NCBI GenBank assembly: GCA_021199395.1
Contig: JAJQIE010000297.1
Coordinates: forward strand, 1-13,322
DNA from: Lachnospiraceae bacterium
GTDB lineage: Bacteria; Bacillota; Clostridia; Lachnospirales; Lachnospiraceae
Length of the DNA: 13,322 bases
Reading direction: 5' to 3'
Shown: positions 1-7,316 of the stretch, one piece after another
Layout of the letters: every line of letters begins with the position of its first letter
How positions within the stretch are numbered: the first letter of the stretch is position 1
Position numbers and translations under genes: made by a program
Notes under the pieces: generated by a model
What the model was told of the DNA's origin: nothing
The model's input: the letters and a program-made list of their open reading frames with translations, nothing else
Database searches by the model: none

Positions 1-440
1 GAAATCGGTATTGGATCCCCAATCCCCAGGTTATAAAATTCGTAGACATCCGCCATATATTTCTGAAAGCTGTCTGCCTTATTTACCACAAGTACGACCG
101 GCTTGCGCGAACGCCTGAGCATATCCGCCACCTTCGCATCCGCGTCTACCAGCCCCTGCCTGCAGTCGACCAGAAAAATGATCACATCCGCCGTATCAAT
201 CGCGATCTGCGCCTGCTCGCGCATCTGAGAAAGCATGATATCCCTGCTGTCCGGCTCAATACCGCCGGTATCTATCAGTGTAAAGCTCAGGTTCAGCCAG
301 TCTACATCCGCATAGACACGGTCTCTGGTCACTCCCGGCGTATCCTTTACAATTGATATGTTCGATCCCGCAAGGGCATTAAACAGCGTGGACTTTCCTA
401 CATTCGGTCTTCCGACAATCGCCACAATCGGTTTACTCAT
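1..440 (-). CDS. der: Ribosome assembly GTPase Der (EngA), N-terminal part, cut by window edge
   Basis: Der is a tandem-domain GTPase that binds the 50S subunit and is needed for its late assembly. The visible 146 residues are the first G domain: P-loop GRPNVGKST at residues 10-18, the switch I region with DTPGVTRD at 33-40, the G3 motif DTGG at 57-60 and the G4 motif NKAD at 120-123. This set and the N-terminal [17 protein letters not shown] are typical of Der. Translation starts at the ATG at 438-440, with GGAGGA about 5 bases upstream. The second G domain and the KH-like C-terminal domain should lie beyond the left edge. The gene follows the DUF512 gene by 11 bases, so the two are very probably cotranscribed. 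That pair is common in clostridia. The identification is firm; only the 3' end is unseen. Confidence 0.96.
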   Translation of the reverse strand, partial: MSKPIVAIVGRPNVGKSTLFNALAGSNISIVKDTPGVTRDRVYADVDWLNLSFTLIDTGGIEPDSRDIMLSQMREQAQIAIDTADVIIFLVDCRQGLVDADAKVADMLRRSRKPVVLVVNKADSFQKYMADVYEFYNLGIGDPIPI

Positions 441-451
441 CTTTTCCTCCT

Positions 452-1849
452 TCAGTTTTCAAGCCCTAAAACCGCCGCAACTAAATCGCGTCCGTCTGAT
501 TCTACAATACGGATATGGATTTGTAAAGCTTTTTCCAGATCCCTTACGCTCACGTCATCGAGAAACACCCATTCTCCGCTGCGGAGCATATTGCACGGCA
601 AAAGCAGCTCTCCGCCAAGCCTCTGTCCCTTCAGCTGCGCAAGCAGATCCGCTCCCGTGATCAGCCCGGATACAGTAATCTTCTCGCCAAAGAAATCATT
701 GCGAATCTCATACACATGGCAGCGGATGTTCGGGTACTGCCGACAAATCCTGTCACACAGCCGCTTCAGATACGGTCCGGCGAGCTGCCCCGTCGCCAGA
801 GAGACCTCGCGAACCGCGTTTTCGGGCGCTTTTTCCGCATCCGCAGCCGCATCATGCCGTTTTGCAGAAGCCCCGCTTTTTGCGGAATATCCGGCGTTTT
901 GCAGCTTTCCAAGCGCTTCCTCTGTCTCCTCGCAAAGCAGCCGCATCATGCCAACACCGTTCTCCAGCTGCAGATAGCCATCATATCGGTCTGCCTCCGG
1001 GAACGGACGTCCGGCAAGAATGTACCATTCATCCGACGCATGTATAAAATGCAGCCCATATTTCACATAAAGCTTCTCCTGCCAGGACTCGATACAGTCA
1101 ATCACGCGTTCCGCGTCCGCCGGCGTAAACGCATTCAGCGGGTAAAGGCCGTCCCGATATTTTGTCAGACCGACCGGAACGACCGATACGCTGCGCAGAT
1201 AAGGCAGATATTTTATCAGCTCGCGTATGGAATACTCCAGCTCATCGCCGTCATTGATCCCACGGCAGAGCACGATCTGGCCATTCATCTCTATTCCCGC
1301 GTCCGCCAGACGCCGCACCTTCTGAAAAATATCCCCGGCAAAGCGGTTGCGAAGCATTTTGCACCTTAGCTCCGGGTTCATTGTGTGAAACGAGATATTG
1401 ATCGGCTCCAGACGGTACAGGATAATGCGGTCAATATCATGGTCGCTCATATTCGTCAGAGTCACATAATTTCCCTGTAAAAAAGAGAGACGGGAATCAT
1501 CATCCTTAAAATAGAGTGTTTCCCGCATTCCCCTGGGCATCTGATCAATAAAGAAGAAAATACAGTGATTCCTGCAGGAGCGATATTCATCCATCAGTGA
1601 GCTCTCAAACGAGATTCCGAGATCCTCCTCATATTCCTTTTCAATCTCCAGCTCCCATTCTTCCCCATCCGCTTTGCGCACCTGCACGGTCAGGTACTCA
1701 TCATTGATCAGGTAGCGATAATCAAAGACGTCTTCCATCTCCTGCCCGTTTACAGCCAGCACCGTATCCCCCGGAGCCAGCTCCAGCTCCGCGGCGATAC
1801 TGCCCGCTTCTATATCCTTTATGATATGCCCTGTTCTCTTTTTCTTCAT
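452..1849 (-). CDS. DUF512 protein with PDZ-like N-terminus and radical-SAM-like core; third cluster cysteine absent
   Basis: A 465-residue protein of the DUF512 / TIGR03279-like family, function unknown. The N-terminus (about 5-65) resembles a PDZ domain ([22 protein letters not shown]). The core follows with the family signature [19 protein letters not shown] at 92-110 and KDDDSRLSF at 115-123. The C-terminal DUF512 domain (about 347-460) has [20 protein letters not shown] and DDVSV motifs. Family members usually read CIFCFIDQ, which completes CxxxCxxC. Here Cys92 and Cys96 are present but residue 99 is Phe (TTC at 1553-1555), so binding of a standard radical-SAM 4Fe-4S cluster is doubtful. 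Residues about 317-346 form an Ala/Lys/Glu-rich insertion of low complexity. The ATG start at 1849 has a weak GGAG 11 bases upstream. The gene lies 30 bases after prs and 11 bases before der. Family assignment is secure; activity is not. Confidence 0.88.
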   Translation of the reverse strand: MKKKRTGHIIKDIEAGSIAAELELAPGDTVLAVNGQEMEDVFDYRYLINDEYLTVQVRKADGEEWELEIEKEYEEDLGISFESSLMDEYRSCRNHCIFFFIDQMPRGMRETLYFKDDDSRLSFLQGNYVTLTNMSDHDIDRIILYRLEPINISFHTMNPELRCKMLRNRFAGDIFQKVRRLADAGIEMNGQIVLCRGINDGDELEYSIRELIKYLPYLRSVSVVPVGLTKYRDGLYPLNAFTPADAERVIDCIESWQEKLYVKYGLHFIHASDEWYILAGRPFPEADRYDGYLQLENGVGMMRLLCEETEEALGKLQNAGYSAKSGASAKRHDAAADAEKAPENAVREVSLATGQLAGPYLKRLCDRICRQYPNIRCHVYEIRNDFFGEKITVSGLITGADLLAQLKGQRLGGELLLPCNMLRSGEWVFLDDVSVRDLEKALQIHIRIVESDGRDLVAAVLGLEN

Positions 1850-1879
1850 ATTATCGAAAGCTCCAGTTGTGGCGTCCCG

Positions 1880-3058
1880 TCATCCCATCCGTATTTTAGA
1901 AAGAAGCTCATGAATCTTCGCCGTAGGACTCTCAATATTGCTCAGCGTAGAATCGTGATTCAGCGCTTCAATGATCGTAGCCAGAAACTTTGTCATATCC
2001 GCTTCCGCATACCAGGGCTTTGTCAGAAGCTCCGGAATCCGATAATGAAGGTTGGTCGTCACCACCTTCGTAATATATCCCTTCTCATAGCTTTCATCAA
2101 ACTTCTTCAGCCCATCCGTAAACAGTCCAAACGTCGTACATACAAACACGCGCTTCGCGCCGCGCTCTTTGACCTGCCTGGCGACGTCGAGCATGCTCTC
2201 GCCGGAGGAGATCATATCGTCCACAACGATCACGTCCTTCCCCTCAAGAGAATCGCCGAGGAATTCATGCGCAACGATCGGGTTCTTGCCATTTACGATC
2301 ACAGAATAGTCGCGTCGCTTGTAAAACATCCCCATGTCTACGCCAAGGATGCCGGAAAAATAGACTGCCCGGCTCATCGCGCCCTCGTCCGGGCTGATAA
2401 TCATCAGATGGTCGTTGTCGATCTGAAAATCCTCTACATTGTCGACCAGAGCTTTCAGGAACTGATAGGTAGGCATAAAGGAGTCAAAACCGCTCAGCGG
2501 AATCGCGTTCTGCACACGGGGATCGTGCGCGTCAAAGGTAATAATATTCGTAACGCCCATCTCTTCGAGCTCCTGAAGGGCAAGCGAACAGTCCAGAGAT
2601 TCCCGCTTGGAGCGTTTGTGCTGCCGTCCTTCATATAAAAACGGCATCACGACATTGATTCGCTTTGCCTTTCCGTTAGCCGCAGAGATAATGCGCTTTA
2701 AATCCTGAAAATGATTGTCCGGGGACATATGGTTCACATGTCCGCAGACCGTATAGGTCAGGCTGTAATTGCAGACATCGACAAGAATATACAGATCCGT
2801 ACCCCGGACGGAGTCATTGATCTGGCCCTTTCCTTCTCCCGTCCCAAACCGCGGGCAACTGCCGTCAAGCAGATACGTATCCGCAATATACCCCGGCTGT
2901 GAAATGACATTTCTGTTTTCCGGCTTCAGATGGCTGTTTTTTCTGGATTCTACCAGACATGCATCCACTGCCGCACCAAATTCACGGCACCCTTCCAAAG
3001 CTGCGATTTTAAGTGGTCCAACGGGCAGAATCTGATCCAGCGTTTCTACTTCAGACAT
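1880..3058 (-). CDS. prs: Ribose-phosphate pyrophosphokinase (PRPP synthetase), long clostridial form
   Basis: Makes 5-phosphoribosyl 1-diphosphate from ribose 5-phosphate and ATP for purine, pyrimidine, NAD, His and Trp synthesis. The 392-residue protein shows the two-lobed phosphoribosyltransferase fold: GRQHKRSKRES at 144-154 and FDAHDP at 175-180 (nucleotide and metal binding regions), SPDEGAM at 222-228, the catalytic flexible loop KRRD at 247-250, and the PRPP loop VVDDMISSGES at 278-288. It is about 70 residues longer than the usual ~315-residue enzyme, and its PRPP loop has SSGES where classical enzymes have a DTxGT-type end, so it belongs to a divergent subgroup. I chose the ATG at 3056-3058 because GAGAGG lies 6 bases upstream. 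A longer reading frame up to 3127 would overlap pgeF and the promoter. A near-consensus promoter precedes it. Substrate diphosphate donor and allostery cannot be read from sequence. Confidence 0.93.
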   Translation of the reverse strand: MSEVETLDQILPVGPLKIAALEGCREFGAAVDACLVESRKNSHLKPENRNVISQPGYIADTYLLDGSCPRFGTGEGKGQINDSVRGTDLYILVDVCNYSLTYTVCGHVNHMSPDNHFQDLKRIISAANGKAKRINVVMPFLYEGRQHKRSKRESLDCSLALQELEEMGVTNIITFDAHDPRVQNAIPLSGFDSFMPTYQFLKALVDNVEDFQIDNDHLMIISPDEGAMSRAVYFSGILGVDMGMFYKRRDYSVIVNGKNPIVAHEFLGDSLEGKDVIVVDDMISSGESMLDVARQVKERGAKRVFVCTTFGLFTDGLKKFDESYEKGYITKVVTTNLHYRIPELLTKPWYAEADMTKFLATIIEALNHDSTLSNIESPTAKIHELLSKIRMG

Positions 3059-3098
3059 AAATTTCCTCTCTTTCGTGAATATGGTTTTTTCCAGAAAA

Positions 3099-3127
3099 AG
3101 TATAGCATCATGCGTTCTGCGAGTCAA
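3099..3127 (-). promoter_or_regulatory. Sigma-A type promoter for prs, inside the end of pgeF
   Basis: Reading on the minus strand, TTGACT (3127-3122) is separated by exactly 17 bases from TATACT (3104-3099). Each hexamer matches the sigma-A consensus in 5 of 6 positions. The predicted start is near 3092, which gives a 5' leader of about 34 bases before the prs ATG. The -35 element lies within the last codons of pgeF and the -10 element just after its stop codon. This suggests that prs, the DUF512 gene and der can be transcribed apart from the upstream genes. Inferred from sequence only. Confidence 0.72.
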
Positions 3128-3974
3128 GATTTATGGTCAGAAATGCGGCGAGATTCCCGCGTTTCCCATGGGATGCCCGGTGTGAAAAGAAAATATCGGG
3201 ATTACAGCAGGTACACAGATCCGTCACCAGGATCCGCTCCGGGCGCACACCTGCGCGGAGAAGATTCCGGCGGCAGGCCTCCCATAGATTCAGCTGATAT
3301 TTTTCTTCGTTCTTACGTTCAAAAAGGGAAGGCCACAGCTCCTTTGGGTACCGCTCCCGGAATATCCCTACCACATCCTCGCTCACCTCATAGCAGTCCT
3401 GACAGATAGATGGGCCGATGGCGGCAATCAGATCCGATGGCTCTGTACCGTAGGCCTTTTGCATCTTATTTACCGTAACGCCGGCGATGTTATTCACCGT
3501 GCCGCGCCATCCCGAATGGGACAGGCCGATGGCGCGGTGCGCCGGATCCACAAAATAGAGCGGAACACAGTCCGCATAGAACGTAGCCAGGACGACGCCC
3601 GGCGTATTTGTGACCAGGCCATCGACATCCGTGTAATCCAGTTCCCGCAGATAGCCCATGCCGCAGTCCTTTTCCGTCGCCTCGCGCACATTGGTCGTAT
3701 GGGTCTGACAGGAAAACACCATGCGGTCACAGGAAAAGCCCGCAGCCTCCGAAATCCTCCGAAAATTTTCCGACACCCGTTCCGGGTCATCCCCTCTGGT
3801 ATAGCTCAGGTTCATCGTAGCAAGCTCATTCTCGCTCACCCCGCCAAGTCGGCTGCTGAATGCGTGAGTCACAAATGAAATGCGCTCAAGCTCCGGGAAC
3901 GTGAAATAGAGTACGCCGTTCTTCAGGTTCGCCCGCATATGACCGCCATTCTTTTTACGTATCAGCTCTTCCAT
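3108..3974 (-). CDS. pgeF: Peptidoglycan editing factor / YfiH-YlmD-LACC1 family protein
   Basis: A 288-residue member of the family that includes E. coli YfiH (PgeF), Bacillus YlmD and human LACC1 (FAMIN). Members have been reported to act on purine nucleosides and, in E. coli, to prevent misincorporation of amino acids into peptidoglycan precursors; older annotations say polyphenol oxidase. The conserved metal and active site residues are visible: QTHTTNV at 90-96 (His92), FYADCVPL at 132-139 (Cys136), and LSHSGWRGT at 151-159 (His153). Also visible are GPSICQDCYEV near 187-197 and the C-terminal CTCCNPDIFFSHRASHGKRG at 254-273. The start is the ATG at 3972-3974, with GGAGGG 5 bases upstream; an upstream extension to 4007 lacks such a site. 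It follows yraN after 87 bases and its last codons contain the prs promoter. Exact substrate unknown. Confidence 0.93.
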   Translation of the reverse strand: MEELIRKKNGGHMRANLKNGVLYFTFPELERISFVTHAFSSRLGGVSENELATMNLSYTRGDDPERVSENFRRISEAAGFSCDRMVFSCQTHTTNVREATEKDCGMGYLRELDYTDVDGLVTNTPGVVLATFYADCVPLYFVDPAHRAIGLSHSGWRGTVNNIAGVTVNKMQKAYGTEPSDLIAAIGPSICQDCYEVSEDVVGIFRERYPKELWPSLFERKNEEKYQLNLWEACRRNLLRAGVRPERILVTDLCTCCNPDIFFSHRASHGKRGNLAAFLTINLDSQNA

Positions 3975-4061
3975 TTCATCCCTCCTTCCGCTTCCAGGCG
4001 CTCTCATTCTATGCGCTCTTCAGAAACCGTCCCGGATAAGCCGGAAGCGTTTTCAGCCATT

Positions 4062-4412
4062 TTACCGCATCCAGAACGCGTCACGGATTATTTGGGCATC
4101 CTCCCCGTCAATGGCAACGACATCAAATCTAACCGGCTGACTTTCCGGAAAGCGGCTCTCCATCAGATACCACCGCGCGACACGGATAATCCGCTGCTGC
4201 TTCCTGACGTCTACCGCTTCGGAGGCGGTTCCGCTCTGACTGTTTTTACGGTACTTCACTTCTATAAAAACAAGATATCCCTGATGCCAGGCAATCAGAT
4301 CAATCTCACCCATCCGGCAGCGATAATTGCGGCGGATCATCCGATATCCCTGTTTCTCCAGATATTCAGCGGCAAACGATTCATATTCCGTACCTACCGC
4401 GCGTTTGTTCAT
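4062..4412 (-). CDS. yraN: YraN family (UPF0102) endonuclease-fold protein
   Basis: A 116-residue protein of the YraN family, which has a restriction-endonuclease-like PD-(D/E)xK fold; its cellular role is not settled, though it is often linked to DNA processing. Visible motifs are GTEYESFAAEYLEKQGY at 7-23, RNYRCRMGEIDLIA at 28-41 with the acidic metal-binding residues Glu36 and Asp38, FIEVKYR at 49-55 (Glu51, Lys53 forming ExK), and the C-terminal RFDVVAI at 95-101. Length matches the family. The ATG at 4410-4412 overlaps the rnhB stop by 4 bases (ATGA), so translation is probably coupled to rnhB. The rnhB-yraN pair is a common neighbourhood in bacteria. Confidence 0.93.
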   Translation of the reverse strand: MNKRAVGTEYESFAAEYLEKQGYRMIRRNYRCRMGEIDLIAWHQGYLVFIEVKYRKNSQSGTASEAVDVRKQQRIIRVARWYLMESRFPESQPVRFDVVAIDGEDAQIIRDAFWMR

Positions 4413-5185
4413 GCGGTATCCTCCGTATCTGCGATGAAGTTTTTTATAAATGTTTTCCGGTGTATCGGCGACGGTCCATATTTCTTCAGCGCTTCAATGT
4501 GCGCGGCGGAGCCATAGCCCTTGTGCGAGGCAAAGCCATATTCCGGCATGAGCTTATCGTATTCCACCATAAGCCGATCCCTTGTCACCTTGGCCATCAC
4601 GCTGGCTGCAGCGATAGAAAGGCTCTTTCCGTCTCCTCCGATAATCGGCACCTGCCGATAAGGGATAAGGGGGATTGTAACCGCGTCATTTAACAAAACC
4701 ACAGGCTGCGGGTCCAGCATGGAAACAGCATCCCGCATAGCCTCATAGGTCGCCTGCAAAATATTAATCTCATCGATCCGCTGCGGCGACGCCATGCCAA
4801 CGCCCCACGCAATCGCTTTACTTCGTATCTCATCAAAAAGCTCGTCCCGCCGTGCGGCTGTGAGCTTTTTCGAGTCATTCAGATACAGGATTTCGCAATT
4901 CTTAGGAAGAATCACAGCGCCTGCCACTACAGGCCCCGCGAGCGGTCCCCGCCCCGCCTCATCGATACCGCAGACCAGTCCGAGCTCCTCATATTCATGC
5001 TCATAAACGCGCATGCTCTCCAGGCGTTCTCTCTCCGCACCGAGGCGCTCCAGCTTTTTCCTATATTGCGCAATCAGACCGGAGACTCCGCTTCGGCTGT
5101 CGCTTCCATATATCTGGAAGAGCTGCAAAAGCTCCGATTCCCCGGCCTGTACGAATTCACTTTTTATCTCTTTTATTGATTTCAT
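4409..5185 (-). CDS. rnhB: Ribonuclease HII
   Basis: Cuts the RNA strand of RNA-DNA hybrids and starts removal of single ribonucleotides from DNA. In 258 residues the type 2 RNase H motifs are seen: CGIDEAGRGPLAGPVVAGAV at 72-91 with catalytic Asp75 and Glu76, LNDSKKLT at 102-109, the Asp167 region LLNDAVTIP at 164-172, GGDGKSLSIAAASVMAKVTR at 183-202 with Asp203 following, and the C-terminal HKGYGSAAH and YGPSPIHRKTF motifs. The extra N-terminal stretch of about 70 residues, largely helical and charged, is found in many Firmicutes RnhB proteins. The ATG start at 5185 lies 4 bases after the stop of signal peptidase copy 1, and its stop overlaps yraN, so all three are tightly linked. Confidence 0.96.
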   Translation of the reverse strand: MKSIKEIKSEFVQAGESELLQLFQIYGSDSRSGVSGLIAQYRKKLERLGAERERLESMRVYEHEYEELGLVCGIDEAGRGPLAGPVVAGAVILPKNCEILYLNDSKKLTAARRDELFDEIRSKAIAWGVGMASPQRIDEINILQATYEAMRDAVSMLDPQPVVLLNDAVTIPLIPYRQVPIIGGDGKSLSIAAASVMAKVTRDRLMVEYDKLMPEYGFASHKGYGSAAHIEALKKYGPSPIHRKTFIKNFIADTEDTA

Positions 5186-5189
5186 CCTC

Positions 5190-5741
5190 TCACCCGATCA
5201 GTCCAAATGAGGAAAGCGGCCAGATACGCAGGAGGGCTTTCCCGATAATCTCATCCCGCGAAATATTCCCAACGCTCGGCTCCCGGCTGTCCGTACTGTC
5301 GTTGCGATTGTCTCCCAGCACAAAATATTCCTGCTCGCCAAGGGTGATTTCCGAGGCAGCCAGTCCCGGATTGTCAATTTCTTCATATCCGTAGGATTCC
5401 TCCAGCACTTCACCGTTAATATAAATCAGGCCGTCTCTGATCTGAACCGTCTCCCCCGGCAGCCCGATGATACGTTTGATATAGTAGGTATCCTCCTGAT
5501 ACTGGAACGGAAATACAATCACATCAAAGCGCTGCGGATCTGTAAAACGATAGGATATCATATCGACAATCAGCTGATCTCCATCATTCAGAGCCGGATA
5601 CATGGAACCCCCGCGAACCTCCGTGCGCTCCCCCACGTAATTCACGACCAGATATACCGCGCAGCAGATAACCACAGTATACAGAATCCAGCTTATCGCC
5701 TCACGGACAATGCTTTTTTTCTTTTTTTCGCCCTTCTTCAA
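5190..5741 (-). CDS. lepB: Signal peptidase I, copy 1 (TTG start)
   Basis: Membrane-bound serine protease that removes signal peptides from secreted proteins. The 183-residue protein has a lysine-rich cytoplasmic N-terminus, one membrane segment at about 12-36, then an extracellular catalytic domain. Box B is GGSMYPAL with nucleophile Ser46; box C is RFDVIVF at 71-77; box D is YYIKRIIGLPGE at 87-98 with general base Lys89; box E is GDNRNDSTDSR at 143-153. The start is a TTG at 5739-5741, with GAGGGG about 9 bases upstream; no ATG fits the N-terminus. It is the copy closest to the textbook SMxP motif. It is followed after 4 bases by rnhB and preceded by copy 2, 28 bases away. Division of labour among the three copies is unknown. 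Confidence 0.95.
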   Translation of the reverse strand: MKKGEKKKKSIVREAISWILYTVVICCAVYLVVNYVGERTEVRGGSMYPALNDGDQLIVDMISYRFTDPQRFDVIVFPFQYQEDTYYIKRIIGLPGETVQIRDGLIYINGEVLEESYGYEEIDNPGLAASEITLGEQEYFVLGDNRNDSTDSREPSVGNISRDEIIGKALLRIWPLSSFGLIG

Positions 5742-5769
5742 TCGCTCTTCCCCTCAGAACACATCCCTT

Positions 5770-6366
5770 TTACTGATGTGTCAAAAATCCGATGCTGCCA
5801 AGCGGCCAGATACGCACCCATGCCTTGCCAACGATGGAATCGCGGCTCACATTGCCAACCCTCTCCGTCCGGCTGTCCGTACTGTTGTTGCGGTTGTCTC
5901 CCAGCACAAAGTATTCATCCTCTCCCAGCGTGATTTCTTCTTCGGCCCGTCCGGGATTTTCTATGGTTTCCTTGCCGTAATCCTCCTCCAGAAGCTCGCC
6001 GTTGATGTAGATATTTCCCTCATCGTCAATACGAACCGTCTCTCCGGGAAGCCCGATGATCCGTTTAATATAATACTCGCTGGAATCCTCATAAGGCTGG
6101 AAAACGATAATGTCAAATCGCTCCGGATCCCCAAAACGGTAGGAGAGCTTCTCTACGATCAGATTGTCGCCGTCAATCAGCGTATTATTCATGGAGCTTC
6201 CGTCCACAACCGTCCTCTGTCCGACAAAGTGAAGAATCAGCCATGTCGCCACAATGACAAATGCTATATAAAAGATCCAGCTCAGAATCTCCTTTTTCGG
6301 ATCCACTTTTTTCTCCTCGTCCCCGGTATTTCCTTTTTCCTGTTTTTTGCTCATATCATCCACCAT
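5770..6366 (-). CDS. lepB: Signal peptidase I, copy 2
   Basis: Second type I signal peptidase, 198 residues. A charged cytoplasmic tail (residues 1-25, rich in Lys, Glu and Asp) precedes one membrane segment at about 27-48. Catalytic features are GSSMNNTL with Ser58, RFDIIVF at 83-89, YYIKRIIGLPGE at 98-109 with Lys101, and GDNRNNSTDSR at 156-166. The proline usual in SMxPT is replaced by Asn60-Asn61 context. The exact start is uncertain: the ATG at 6366, the GTG at 6363 (AGGA 5 bases upstream) and the ATG at 6354 are all possible, with a difference of at most four residues. It starts 14 bases after rbgA ends, so the two are cotranscribed. It resembles copy 1 most closely and the two may come from local duplication. 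Confidence 0.94.
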   Translation of the reverse strand: MVDDMSKKQEKGNTGDEEKKVDPKKEILSWIFYIAFVIVATWLILHFVGQRTVVDGSSMNNTLIDGDNLIVEKLSYRFGDPERFDIIVFQPYEDSSEYYIKRIIGLPGETVRIDDEGNIYINGELLEEDYGKETIENPGRAEEEITLGEDEYFVLGDNRNNSTDSRTERVGNVSRDSIVGKAWVRIWPLGSIGFLTHQ

Positions 6367-6380
6367 CTTCCTTTGTCTGT

Positions 6381-7238
6381 TTATTCTGCATGAGGCGGCT
6401 GCTCCAGTGTAATACGCCCAATCCGGCCGCTTCGGAAATCATCAAGAAACAATGCGGCTGCTTTCGGGTAATCCGGTTCCCCGCCCTTTTGGATGCATCC
6501 GCGCACTCTGGCTATCTCTCCTAAGAATACCACCGGTTCCTTCCCTTCGTCAATGGAAAATCGCGCGGAAAGGAGTCCGGGATAATATTCACGGATATAC
6601 GCTATCACCCATAGGGAAAGCTCCTCCGGCTGTATCAGCTCCTCACGGATGGAGCCAAGCGCGGCAAGCTTCTGCCCGACCTCCGGATCATCAATCTTAG
6701 GCCAGAGAATCCCCGGCGTATCCAGAAGCTCAACGCCTTTGTTCAGGCGAATCCACTGCTTTCCCCGCGTTACACCGGGCCTGTTTCCGGTTTTTGCGCA
6801 GGCTTTTCCTGCAAAGGAATTGATAAAGGTAGATTTCCCGACATTCGGAATCCCCGCTACCATAGCCCGCACGGGACGATTCAGAATCCCTCTTTTCCGA
6901 TCCCGTTCCATTTTTTCACGGCAGGCCTCCATAATCACGTTCTGAATTTTCTTCATGCCCGCGCCTGTTCTGGAATTGACCGCCGCGGCCAAAAGCCCCC
7001 TGCTTTTAAAATAATCCTCCCACAGACGGTTCTGCTTTTCATCGGCGATATCCGCCTTGTTCAGCAGAATCACACGGGATTTGTTTTTTCCAAGCTCATC
7101 TATGTCCGGATTCCGCCCGGACTGCGGGGCCCGCGCATCGGTCAGCTCAATTACCAGATCGACCAGCCGGATGTCTTCCTGCATCATACGCTTTGCCTTC
7201 GTCATGTGTCCGGGATACCACTGATATGCCATTGTCAT
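6381..7238 (-). CDS. rbgA: Ribosome biogenesis GTPase RbgA (YlqF)
   Basis: Circularly permuted GTPase required for late maturation of the 50S subunit in Firmicutes. In 285 residues the G motifs come in permuted order: DARAP at 34-38, G4 LLNKAD at 58-63, G5-like NSRTG at 88-92, G1 GIPNVGKST at 129-137, the GVTRG switch at 155-159, and G3 DTPGILWPK at 173-181. The N-terminal WYPGHMTKAKR at 7-17 is characteristic of RbgA. The C-terminal domain runs from about 205. I chose the ATG at 7236-7238 because GGGGAG lies 5 bases upstream; the in-frame GTG at 7244 abuts that site and is not usable with it. It sits between signal peptidase copies 3 and 2; lepB-rbgA linkage is common in this lineage. Confidence 0.96.
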   Translation of the reverse strand: MTMAYQWYPGHMTKAKRMMQEDIRLVDLVIELTDARAPQSGRNPDIDELGKNKSRVILLNKADIADEKQNRLWEDYFKSRGLLAAAVNSRTGAGMKKIQNVIMEACREKMERDRKRGILNRPVRAMVAGIPNVGKSTFINSFAGKACAKTGNRPGVTRGKQWIRLNKGVELLDTPGILWPKIDDPEVGQKLAALGSIREELIQPEELSLWVIAYIREYYPGLLSARFSIDEGKEPVVFLGEIARVRGCIQKGGEPDYPKAAALFLDDFRSGRIGRITLEQPPHAE

Positions 7239-7316
7239 TTTCACTCCCCGCCCTGTCGGCGTTTTTTGTCCGCTGCATCACATCTGAAAAACCGAAGCAT
7301 AAAGCATCCGCATCCA

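Noticed and set aside
716..1369. Plus-strand reading frame of 217 residues opposite the DUF512 gene
   Set aside because: Antisense shadow of a real gene; no start signal or recognisable domain.
1826..2638. Plus-strand reading frame of 270 residues opposite prs
   Set aside because: It lies wholly antisense to a confidently identified gene, has no ribosome binding site or family resemblance, and is rich in His/Arg as expected from the complement of this coding sequence.
3059..3127. N-terminal extension of prs by 23 codons
   Set aside because: It would overlap pgeF and the promoter, and lacks a ribosome binding site, whereas the ATG at 3058 has GAGAGG 6 bases upstream.
4008..4061. Small inverted repeat CCGG-N5-CCGG between yraN and pgeF
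   Set aside because: A four-base-pair stem without a T tract is expected by chance in GC-rich spacer sequence.
7239..7316. Search of the signal peptidase copy 3 to rbgA spacer for a promoter, terminator or small gene
   Set aside because: Apart from the rbgA ribosome binding site I see no convincing hairpin, promoter hexamers or coding frame there.
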